The notes under the pieces are model-generated. The model did no database searches. It was not told the DNA's origin and saw only the letters and a program-made list of their open reading frames with translations. A program made the translations under genes and the position numbers. A DNA stretch of 64,000 nucleotides from Haliscomenobacter sp. (lineage in GTDB: Bacteria; Bacteroidota; Bacteroidia; Chitinophagales; Saprospiraceae), in the NCBI GenBank assembly GCA_016707205.1, contig JADJHZ010000006.1, forward strand, positions 124,001 to 188,000. Direction: 5' to 3'. Positions within the stretch are counted from its first letter, which is position 1; each line of letters begins with the position of its first letter. Below are positions 25,906-33,247 of the stretch, in pieces.

Positions 25906-26053
25906 GGGCCTGTCTCAAAAGCAGGTTCTTGCCCTTGGCCGTCAAAAAATATTTTCCTTTTTCTTTTAAAAAATTGAAAATCAATTTTTTAAAAGAAAAA
26001 AGAAAATAAAATTTCACGGTCCGGGGCAAAGAATGGTCTTTTGAGACAAGCCC
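25906..26053. mobile_element. MITE-like palindromic element, copy A
   Basis: A 148-base element bounded by inverted ends GGGCCTGTCTCAAAAG and GGGCTTGTCTCAAAAG. Its core is a nearly perfect AT-rich palindrome (arms 25,952-25,977 and 25,981-26,006, one mismatch). The ends resemble terminal repeats of DDE-type insertion sequences, and no transposase is encoded. A shorter relative lies at 37,431-37,524. The rest of 26,054-26,278 holds nothing I can assign. Confidence 0.7.
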
Positions 26054-26278
26054 AACGGGGATTTTATGCCCGGAGCTTTCCTTTGACTTCCGCTAAGGAA
26101 GCCCTACCCTCTTTTGCATAAAATCTGCCTGGAAACAGACGCAGCGATTGCCAACAATCTGCTGACGGCCCTTCTTTTGCGCTCCTCCTTTCGTCAACAC
26201 CTTGTTGTGAACAGCCAGGAATTCATGCGTCCCTGAGCTGAACCCATCCGTATTTCCGTCACTTTAAATAAAAACAAC

Positions 26279-26503
26279 ATGCAGATCAATGAAATTCAAT
26301 TGGTTGCAAAGCCTGAAAAGCCATTTGCCAAATCGGAAACCGGCTTGCTTTATTTGCTCGTCAGCCTGGGACTAGCCGGACTGATCTTTTTGTACAGCCA
26401 GACCCTAAACCGGGACACGCCTGCGCTGACCAGTGCGATTCCGGCGCAGATTGGGGCGGTAACCGATCATTCCGCCCAGCCAATCCCGGCGGCACTGCCT
26501 TAA
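26279..26503 (+). CDS. Small single-pass membrane protein, hypothetical
   Basis: A 74-residue frame with one membrane segment (TGLLYLLVSLGLAGLIFLYS) after a charged N-terminus and a Pro/Ala-rich tail. It is preceded by an AT-rich AATAAAAACAAC leader of the kind common upstream of Bacteroidota starts. No family is recognised; it could be spurious. Confidence 0.4.
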   Translation: MQINEIQLVAKPEKPFAKSETGLLYLLVSLGLAGLIFLYSQTLNRDTPALTSAIPAQIGAVTDHSAQPIPAALP

Positions 26504-26545
26504 CCAGCAGGGGTATTAAGAAGGTTCTGGGCGCCCTACCAGGCA

Positions 26546-26610
26546 TTTTTCGGATGCATCCAGACCTTCCAGGTTGGCGAAACCTGGAAGGTCTGGATGC
26601 ATCCGAAAAA
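26546..26610. repeat. 30-bp perfect inverted repeat containing the ACCTTCCAGGTT palindrome, copy 2
   Basis: The arms 26,546-26,575 and 26,581-26,610 are perfectly complementary over 30 bases with a 5-base loop. The inner half is the ACCTTCCAGGTT family palindrome; the outer half adds TTTTTCGGATGCATCCAG. A GGGCGCCCTACCAGG segment lies just to the left, the inverted counterpart of the flank at copy 3. It is the strongest hairpin in the window. No gene is seen in 26,504-26,830. Confidence 0.8.
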
Positions 26611-26830
26611 CAACATGTCCGGTAAGGTAAATTTTGGGCAACCCGATTTTCGTTCTCGGGACGGCTCCTCGGAAAGATCCGGCAATGTCGGACTTAACGG
26701 AAGCAGTATACCTGGCGAGGAGCGCTAAGAAGCCACAAAATGCTCAACAAATAGCAGCGGCGTTGAACCAAAATACGCTATTATTGTTTTAGGTGATTAT
26801 AAAGAAAACACCGCAAACCAATCCATCGAC

Positions 26831-27046
26831 ATGAATAACCTTTTGAAACTCCTTCACCGTTCCGCATTCGGGGTATGCAGTTCACTGGGCAGAATGATGG
26901 GATTGTCCTCTGCCACGGTGCGATTGTATTTTGTTTACCTTTCTTTTGTGACCCTTGGGTCTCCCATTCTGGTCTATTTGTTCCTGGCCTTCTGGCTGAA
27001 CATCCGCAGGTATCTGCGCAGAAACCGGAACGTCATCTGGGAATAA
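26831..27046 (+). CDS. PspC-domain membrane protein
   Basis: A 71-residue protein. The N-terminal FGVCSSLGRMMGLSSATVRL and the following hydrophobic FVYLSFVTLGSPILVYLFLAF match the PspC domain, found in phage-shock and envelope-stress proteins. It is a stand-alone, single-domain version. It is convergent with the DUF4159 gene 14 bases away. The partner and role are unknown. Confidence 0.75.
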   Translation: MNNLLKLLHRSAFGVCSSLGRMMGLSSATVRLYFVYLSFVTLGSPILVYLFLAFWLNIRRYLRRNRNVIWE

Positions 27047-27060
27047 CCCGTTTTCCAAAA

Positions 27061-27723
27061 CTATTGCCGGAAAGCGAACTGAACCAGGTTAGCGCCCATT
27101 TGCAGGGCCTGCCTTCTTTTTTCTTCGGGGTCGTTATGCACGTCCTGGTCCTCCCAGCCGTCGCCTAGGTCGCATTCAAAGGAATAAAAGCACACCAGGC
27201 GTCCTTCCCAAAATAGTCCGAAACCCTGAGGCGATTTTTTGTCGTGTTCGTGGATTTTCGGGAGCCCATTGCGGAATGCGTATTTCTGTTTGTATACTTC
27301 GTGTTCAAAAGGCAACTCGATGAATTCCGATTCCGGGAACACCTTTTTCATGGCCAGACGGGCGTACGTATCCATTCCATAGTTGTCGTCTATATGCAAA
27401 AAACCGCCTGCCATCAGGTAAAGGCGTAGATTTTCCGCCTCTGAATCGGAAAAAACAACGTTTCCATGACCCGTCATATGCAAAAAGGGGTAGTTGAACA
27501 GTTCGGCGCTACCCACGTCTACGGTTGCGTAATCGGGATCCAGGCTGGTCCCAAGGTTCTGATTGCAAAACTTGGATAAGTTGGCGAGCGCGGTCGGGTT
27601 GGCATACCAATCCCCTGCGTTGTATTTCAACAAAGCCAGCTTCATTCCGGCCGGCGGCGGTGCGGGCGAAAAAGCAAGCAGGGGAAGAACGAGCGTCAGC
27701 AATGGTATCAATCGCATAATCAT
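27061..27723 (-). CDS. DUF4159-domain protein
   Basis: A 220-residue exported protein with an N-terminal hydrophobic signal (LIPLLTLVLPLLAFSPA). It then shows the DUF4159 pattern LLKYNAGDWYANPTALANL, FLHMTGHGNVVFSDSEAENL, GGFLHIDDNYGMD and ending GANLVQFAFRQ. The fold is thought to resemble a glutamine-amidotransferase-like flavodoxin domain, but no activity is established. It lies 7 bases after rsmE on the same strand. Confidence 0.85.
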   Translation of the reverse strand: MIMRLIPLLTLVLPLLAFSPAPPPAGMKLALLKYNAGDWYANPTALANLSKFCNQNLGTSLDPDYATVDVGSAELFNYPFLHMTGHGNVVFSDSEAENLRLYLMAGGFLHIDDNYGMDTYARLAMKKVFPESEFIELPFEHEVYKQKYAFRNGLPKIHEHDKKSPQGFGLFWEGRLVCFYSFECDLGDGWEDQDVHNDPEEKRRQALQMGANLVQFAFRQ

Positions 27724-27730
27724 ATCTATT

Positions 27731-28453
27731 TTATAAAGAATTCAAATCATTTTTCAGGGCGACAATATGGGTTGCCGCCAAAGCGGCGGTCTCCGTACGC
27801 AACCTGCTAGGTCCTAAGGTAATGGTTTGAAAACCCGCCCGCAAGGAATCGCCGACTTCTTCCGGAGAGAAATCCCCCTCCGGTCCGATCAGAACTACGG
27901 TGTCTTTACCGGGGGTACACGCGTCGAAAAGGTGTGGAGACGCGCTTCGGGAGTCCAAATACCCAATAAAGCGCTGCGCCCGGGATATGGACAAGCTGTC
28001 TAAAAAAGCATTCAGGGCTAAGGCAGGATTCAGTTTGGGAAGAAAAGGCTGGAGCGATTGTTTCATTGCGGAAAGCAGGATTTTTTCTAACCGGTCGGGG
28101 CGCAAGGTCGTACGCGCGGAGGATCTGCACCATACCGGAGGAATTTCATCCAGGCCGATGTCGGCGGCTTTTTCTAAAAACCACTCTAAACGGTCCATGT
28201 TCTTGGGCGGAGCAATTGCGATATGCACCCGATAGGCCCTCCGCTCGGGCATGCTTTCCCTATGGACGATCCGAAGGAGGCATTCCTTCTTACCCGAACG
28301 CTCCAATACCCCGTCGTACCAGGTTCCTTTGCCGTCAGAAAACCGGATCTGGTCGCCGGGTTTATGCCGGAGTACCTGAATAGCATGACGGGCTTCCTCC
28401 CCGTCTAAAACGGCGATATCGCCATCAACCGCGCTGGAATAGAAAACGATCAT
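27731..28453 (-). CDS. rsmE: 16S rRNA (uracil1498-N3)-methyltransferase
   Basis: A 240-residue SPOUT-class methyltransferase. It has an N-terminal PUA-like part (GEEARHAIQVLRHKPGDQI), a MDRLEWFLEKAADIGLDEI helix and the knotted SAM site LIGPEGDFSPEEV...TLGPSRLRTETAALAA. It modifies U1498 of 16S rRNA. Length and motifs are complete. Confidence 0.94.
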   Translation of the reverse strand: MIVFYSSAVDGDIAVLDGEEARHAIQVLRHKPGDQIRFSDGKGTWYDGVLERSGKKECLLRIVHRESMPERRAYRVHIAIAPPKNMDRLEWFLEKAADIGLDEIPPVWCRSSARTTLRPDRLEKILLSAMKQSLQPFLPKLNPALALNAFLDSLSISRAQRFIGYLDSRSASPHLFDACTPGKDTVVLIGPEGDFSPEEVGDSLRAGFQTITLGPSRLRTETAALAATHIVALKNDLNSL

Positions 28454-28581
28454 CTCCTCAAGGTTACCTGCAATTTCCGGAATACCGGAAAGTCATTTTG
28501 CATCAATTAGCGAAAATTCTTTGTCAAACGCTTTTTTTTGCTGTTTTTTGACGAACGAACCCGGCATAGGGGCTGCTTTTC

Positions 28582-28613
28582 TTCAAACAGTTATGCCTGT
28601 CAAACTGTTTGAA
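28582..28613. promoter_or_regulatory. Inverted repeat upstream of rseP
   Basis: Perfect 11-base arms TTCAAACAGTT/AACTGTTTGAA are separated by 10 bases, 78 bases before the rseP ATG. It could be an operator or an RNA hairpin in the 5' leader; there is no U-tract, so termination is unlikely. Confidence 0.35.
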
Positions 28614-28690
28614 TGCAAAGCGCTTCCGAAGGGCTTTCTTTCGGGATCAAGCAATTCGCCAAAAGTAACAACTTAACGCATTCGAACCGC

Positions 28691-30034
28691 ATGGATTATG
28701 TAGTAATGATTGGGCAACTTCTGCTGAGCTTGTCCATTTTGATTATACTCCACGAGATGGGGCATTTTTTTCCCGCCCGCTGGTTTAAGACCAGGGTGGA
28801 AAAGTTCTATCTCTTTTTCGACCCGTGGTTTTCCCTTTTTAAATTCAAGAAAGGAGAAACGGAGTATGGCTTGGGGTGGCTGCCCCTGGGCGGCTATGTC
28901 AAGATTTCCGGGATGATCGATGAAAGCATGGACACGGAGCAGATGAAAGGAGAACCCCAACCCTGGGAGTTTCGATCCAAGCCTGCCTGGCAAAGGCTCG
29001 TGATTATGCTCGGAGGGGTAACCGTAAATTTCATTCTGGGCTTTTTGATTTTTGGCCTGGTGCTGTGGAGATGGGGCCAGGAATACCTTCCCACCTCCAA
29101 CGTGCCCGATGGGATTTTCGTAGATTCTCTGGGCATTGACCTCGGGCTAAAAGACGGGGACCAGATCCTGTTTACAGGAAACAAACCGTTTGCCGAGTTC
29201 AATGAGCGGGCGGTCGCCCGGGAAATCGTTTTCAACGAAGCGCAAACCCTGACCGTGCGCCGAGCCGGACAGGAGGTCAAGCTACCCGTTCCGAAAAACT
29301 TTGCCCGGGTTCTGGTTAGTCACGACAACAAAGACCTGATTATGTTTTCGCCCCGGTTCCCCTTCAAGATCCAGGAGGTCGTCAAGGGATCACCGGCAGA
29401 TCAAGGAGGGATTCAAGCCGAAGACGAAATACTGACTATGAACGGCGTTCCGACGCGGTACTACCAGGAAGTACGCCGGGAGAACCTGCGGTCGAAAGGC
29501 AAACCGCTCCAAATGGAGGTTTTGCGCAATGGGAGGGATACCCTTTCCCTGACGGTCACGCCGTCGAGCAAGGAAGGCACGATCGGGGTGCGGACGTACA
29601 GTCCGGAATATTTTTTCAAGACCGAGCGGCGGGAATATTCCCTGGCTCAGGCCCTGCCTGCAGGCGTCTCCTTGGGTTGGTCCCGGCTGACGGACAATAT
29701 TAAGGCCTTCGGCCAGATGTTCAAAGGCAAGATCAAGGCTTCGGAAAGCCTGGGCGGATTTGGCTCGATTGCCAAAATGTATGGCATCCAATGGGATTGG
29801 GAGCATTTCTGGTCGGTTACGGCCATGCTTTCCCTCATCCTGGCCTTCATGAACCTGCTTCCGATCCCGGCATTGGACGGGGGCCATGTCATGTTCCTAT
29901 TGTACGAAGTGGTCACTGGCCGCAAACCGAGCGACAAGTTCATGGAGTATGCCACGATGGCCGGGTTTATTCTGATCCTGGCGTTGCTCATCTACGCCAA
30001 TGGATTGGACATTATCCGGGCGTATTTTAAGTGA
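28691..30034 (+). CDS. rseP: RIP metalloprotease RseP (site-2 protease)
   Basis: A 447-residue inner-membrane intramembrane protease. The zinc motif HEMGH (residues 21-25) lies in the first membrane segment. A PDZ domain (VVKGSPADQGGIQAEDEILT) sits in the periplasmic part, and NLLPIPALDGGHVMF in a late membrane segment supplies the third ligand. It cleaves anti-sigma factors or leftover signal peptides. I chose the ATG at 28,691 because it places the first helix at the N-terminus. It is coupled to hscB through TGATG. Confidence 0.93.
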   Translation: MDYVVMIGQLLLSLSILIILHEMGHFFPARWFKTRVEKFYLFFDPWFSLFKFKKGETEYGLGWLPLGGYVKISGMIDESMDTEQMKGEPQPWEFRSKPAWQRLVIMLGGVTVNFILGFLIFGLVLWRWGQEYLPTSNVPDGIFVDSLGIDLGLKDGDQILFTGNKPFAEFNERAVAREIVFNEAQTLTVRRAGQEVKLPVPKNFARVLVSHDNKDLIMFSPRFPFKIQEVVKGSPADQGGIQAEDEILTMNGVPTRYYQEVRRENLRSKGKPLQMEVLRNGRDTLSLTVTPSSKEGTIGVRTYSPEYFFKTERREYSLAQALPAGVSLGWSRLTDNIKAFGQMFKGKIKASESLGGFGSIAKMYGIQWDWEHFWSVTAMLSLILAFMNLLPIPALDGGHVMFLLYEVVTGRKPSDKFMEYATMAGFILILALLIYANGLDIIRAYFK

Positions 30035-30591
30035 TGGAATACGAAACCGGACAATACCTGGCCGCCATGAACTATTTTGAGTTTTTTGGGATCGAACCTG
30101 CTTTCCTGGTAGACGAAGCCGGGCTGCGCAAGCAATTTCTGACGAATAGCAAAGCGTTTCATCCGGATTTCCACACCAGAAAACCGGAAGCAGAACAACA
30201 GGAAGCCCTCCGGCTTTCCAGCCTGAACAACGAGGCGTATCAAGTCCTTTCTGATCCCGATCGGCGGATGCAATACCTTTTGAAATTGCTCGGGGCCTTG
30301 GCGGAAGAAGGCCAAAATGCGCTTCCAGGTTCTTTTCTTGGAGAGATGATGGAACTCAATGAGCGCATTATGGAGCTTGAGTTCGACTTCGATCCTTCTG
30401 TCCGGGAACAGCTTCTGAGCCAGGTCGCCGGAATGGAAACCGCGCTGTTTGAGGAGGTTTTCCCATTTCTCGAACGATTTGAGCCGGGGCGGGAGCTTTT
30501 GCAAGACCTGGGCGCGATTAAAGATTATTATTTAAAAAAACGCTACCTATTGCGAATTAAAGAGAACTTATCTAAATTTGCCAACCGCTAG
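30034..30591 (+). CDS. hscB: Fe-S cluster assembly co-chaperone HscB
   Basis: A 185-residue J-domain protein. MNYFEFFGIEPAFLVDEAGL opens the J domain, the HPD tripeptide is at residues 43-45 (AFHPDF), and NNEAYQVLSDPDRRMQYLL closes it. A C-terminal HscB-type helical domain follows (SFLGEMMELNERIMELE). It recruits an Hsp70 to the scaffold protein during Fe-S assembly. The ATG overlaps the rseP stop. Confidence 0.9.
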   Translation: MEYETGQYLAAMNYFEFFGIEPAFLVDEAGLRKQFLTNSKAFHPDFHTRKPEAEQQEALRLSSLNNEAYQVLSDPDRRMQYLLKLLGALAEEGQNALPGSFLGEMMELNERIMELEFDFDPSVREQLLSQVAGMETALFEEVFPFLERFEPGRELLQDLGAIKDYYLKKRYLLRIKENLSKFANR

Positions 30592-30626
30592 CCAAAAGCG
30601 CTGCTAGCCTGCGATTTTTAAGCCGA

Positions 30627-30709
30627 GCCGAAGTGGCGGAACTGGTAGACGCGCTGGTCTCAAAATCCAGTGGATTTTATCCGTGCGGGTTCGAGTCCCG
30701 CCTTCGGTA
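30627..30709 (+). tRNA. tRNA-Leu (anticodon CAA)
   Basis: The cloverleaf is visible: acceptor GCCGAAG/CTTCGGT, D-arm TGGCGGAACTGGTAGACGC, anticodon loop CTCAAAA, an extra arm typical of class II tRNAs, and T-arm GCGGGTTCGAGTCCCGC. CCA is not encoded. The anticodon stem has one T-T mismatch at the loop edge. Confidence 0.93.
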
Positions 30710-30744
30710 CGAACGCATCTAACGGGTTGAACAAAAGGAAAAAT

Positions 30745-30827
30745 GCCGAAGTGGCGGAATTGGTAGACGCGCACGTTTCAGGGGCGTGTGTCCATCGGGC
30801 GTATGGGTTCGAGTCCCATCTTCGGCA
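30745..30827 (+). tRNA. tRNA-Leu (anticodon CAG)
   Basis: Acceptor GCCGAAG/CTTCGGC, D-arm TGGCGGAATTGGTAGACGC, anticodon loop TTCAGGG, long variable arm and T-arm ATGGGTTCGAGTCCCAT. It lies 35 bases after tRNA-Leu(CAA), probably in one transcript, and shares nearly the same D-arm. Confidence 0.93.
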
Positions 30828-30997
30828 CATCCTTTGTTCTTTTATCCTCCTTCCCCTTTGCTTCTCCTGTGCTTTTCTTTGTTATCTTTGACAATGACGG
30901 GGTTTCGACGCCGTTATTAGTTTGGGGCTTTCCCTTTTTTCCATTTCCCCATTTCGGGCTGGAACTGCCTTTCAGCCTAACTTCAAAACGCACCACC

Positions 30998-33166
30998 ATG
31001 AAACGGATCTTGTGGATTCTGCTGTTCTTTGACCTTATTAGCGGATCTGCCCGTGCAGGCGAAGGCATGTGGCTGCCCCTGTTGCTTCAGCAAAACGAAG
31101 CAGAAATGCAGCGTATGGGAATGAAAATGACGGCAGAGGATATTTACAGCATCAACAAAGGAAGCTTAAAAGATGCCATCGTCCGATTCGGTGGCGGATG
31201 CACGGGTAGCCTGATTTCCTCCACCGGCCTGGTGCTGACCAACCACCATTGCGGGTTTGGCCAGATCCAATACCATTCTTCCCTGGAAAACAACTATCTC
31301 GAGCAAGGATTCTGGGCAAAAACGCTTTCCGAAGAGCTGCCCAACCCCGGGCTAGGCGTGACCTTTATTGTCCGGATTGAAGACGTGACAGCAAAGGCCC
31401 TGGCCGGTTTGACGGACGGGCTTGCAGAGCGGGAACGCCAGGCGCAAATCGACCGCAACATCCAGGCCCTCAGCGAGCAAACGCCCCGGGAGACCTGGCA
31501 GGAAGTTTCGGTGCGGCCTTTTTTTCAAGGAAATGCCTATTATCTTTTTGTCACCGAAACCTTCCGGGATGTTCGGCTGGTTGGGGCGCCTCCCGGAGCA
31601 GTCGGCAAATTCGGCGCGGATACGGACAACTGGGTTTGGCCCCGGCACACGGGCGATTTTTCCATTTTCCGGGTGTACGCCGACAAAAACAACCGGCCCG
31701 CAGCCTACGCTCCTGACAATGTGCCCTACAAACCAAAACATTACCTCCCAATCTCCCTGGATGGAGTGGCCCAGGGCGACTTTACGCTGGTTTTCGGTTT
31801 CCCCGGTACCACAAGGGAATATCTCCCCTCCTCCGCCGTTCAGCAACTTACCGAAACGCTCAATCCCATCCGCATTGGAATACGCGACCGGTCTTTAGCG
31901 ATTATCGACGAGGCCATGCGCAGCGACCCGCAAATCCGGATTCAATACGCGAGCAAGCAAGCCAACCTCGCTAATTCCTGGAAAAAATGGATCGGCGAAA
32001 GCCTGGGCATTAAAACGGTGAATGGAATCGAACAGAAAAAATCCGTGGAAGCTGAATTTATGCGCCGCGTAAACGCGCAGCCTCAATGGAAGACGGCCTA
32101 CGGAACGCTGCTTCCCAACCTGGAAACCTTGTACAAGGAAATTGAGCCCTATGCCAAATCCAGGGACTATATCACCGAAATAGCGAGTACCAATGTCGAG
32201 CTCCTTCGGTTTGCCAATACCCTGCACCAATTCGTAGTCATTTACGACAACAACGGCGCAGAAGCGCTGAAACAGCGCAAGGAACAGCTCCGAAATGCGT
32301 TTGTCAATTTTTATAAAGATTACCGGCCCGAGGTCGATCAGCGCATCTTTGCCGCGTTGGCCGACCTGTATTTCACCAAACTTCCTGCCGCCCACTTATC
32401 TTCTTATGCTACCGAACAAATGAACTTTGCCGGCAAAAATGCCGCCGAGTTTGCCCGCATCCTGTTCTATAAATCGCACTTGGCCCAGGCAGCGGATTGG
32501 GCTGAAAAAACGGAGGCCGATCCGGTCCAGGTCATCCGTCTGATCAAAGAAGACTATGCCTACCAACTGGTCCGAAATATCCTGGAAACTGCGGAAGTTA
32601 AGGTTTTCCGCCCTTATAACGAGATTCAGGACAAAATCAACCTCCTCCAGCGCTCCTACATGAAAGCCCTCATGGAAGTACTCAAAGAAAAACGGTTTTA
32701 TCCGGACGCCAACAGCACCCTGAGGGTAACTTACGGGAAAGTGGAAGGCTATCAGCCCAAAGACGGAGTTTTCTACGTTCCGTTTACCTATCTGGATGGG
32801 GTGATGGAAAAATTCAAGCCGGGAGACTACGAGTTTGACGTGCCTGAGAAGCTTCGCCAGCTCCATGCTTCCAAAGACTACGGCCCCTACGGGGAAAACG
32901 GCAAACTACCCGTTTGTTTCCTCGGGTCAAACCACACCACCGGGGGCAATTCCGGAAGCCCCGCTATCGACGCGCAAGGCAACCTGGTCGGGTTAAACTT
33001 CGACCGGGTTTGGGAAGGCACCATGAGCGATATCCTTTATTCCCCGGCTATCTGCCGCAATATCATGGTGGATATCCGCTATGTGCTCTTTATGGTGGAC
33101 AAATACGCAGGTGCATCGCATCTGGTTAAGGAAATGAAGCTGGTGCATCCCAAGAAGAAGGGGTGA
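30998..33166 (+). CDS. S46 family dipeptidyl peptidase (DPP11-like)
   Basis: A 722-residue periplasmic or outer-membrane dipeptidase with a signal peptide (ending SARA). The S46 serine-protease triad is recognisable: histidine in VLTNHHCGFG, aspartate in GADTDNWVWPRHTGDFS, and serine in TTGGNSGSPAID. The residue after the serine motif in LNFDRVWEGTMSD is an arginine where DPP7-type enzymes have glycine, which favours Asp/Glu specificity (DPP11). That assignment is inference. I chose the ATG at 30,998; the longer frame would run through the tRNA. Confidence 0.9.
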   Translation: MKRILWILLFFDLISGSARAGEGMWLPLLLQQNEAEMQRMGMKMTAEDIYSINKGSLKDAIVRFGGGCTGSLISSTGLVLTNHHCGFGQIQYHSSLENNYLEQGFWAKTLSEELPNPGLGVTFIVRIEDVTAKALAGLTDGLAERERQAQIDRNIQALSEQTPRETWQEVSVRPFFQGNAYYLFVTETFRDVRLVGAPPGAVGKFGADTDNWVWPRHTGDFSIFRVYADKNNRPAAYAPDNVPYKPKHYLPISLDGVAQGDFTLVFGFPGTTREYLPSSAVQQLTETLNPIRIGIRDRSLAIIDEAMRSDPQIRIQYASKQANLANSWKKWIGESLGIKTVNGIEQKKSVEAEFMRRVNAQPQWKTAYGTLLPNLETLYKEIEPYAKSRDYITEIASTNVELLRFANTLHQFVVIYDNNGAEALKQRKEQLRNAFVNFYKDYRPEVDQRIFAALADLYFTKLPAAHLSSYATEQMNFAGKNAAEFARILFYKSHLAQAADWAEKTEADPVQVIRLIKEDYAYQLVRNILETAEVKVFRPYNEIQDKINLLQRSYMKALMEVLKEKRFYPDANSTLRVTYGKVEGYQPKDGVFYVPFTYLDGVMEKFKPGDYEFDVPEKLRQLHASKDYGPYGENGKLPVCFLGSNHTTGGNSGSPAIDAQGNLVGLNFDRVWEGTMSDILYSPAICRNIMVDIRYVLFMVDKYAGASHLVKEMKLVHPKKKG

Positions 33167-33185
33167 TTTATTCTCTATAAAATAG

Positions 33186-33223
33186 CAACGGGCTTTCTTT
33201 CCAGGTGGAAAGAAAGCCCGTTG
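33186..33223. terminator. Bidirectional terminator between the S46 peptidase and dnaK
   Basis: A perfect 17-base stem (CAACGGGCTTTCTTTCC and its complement) encloses an AGGT loop between two convergent genes. A T-rich CTATTTTAT follows on the minus side, so it serves dnaK at least as well as the peptidase gene. Confidence 0.8.
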
Positions 33224-33247
33224 GATTATACCCTGAGACCAGCCGGG

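Noticed and set aside
30788..30997. Upstream extension of the S46 peptidase frame
   Set aside because: The extension runs through tRNA-Leu(CAG). The ATG at 30,998 begins a proper signal peptide.
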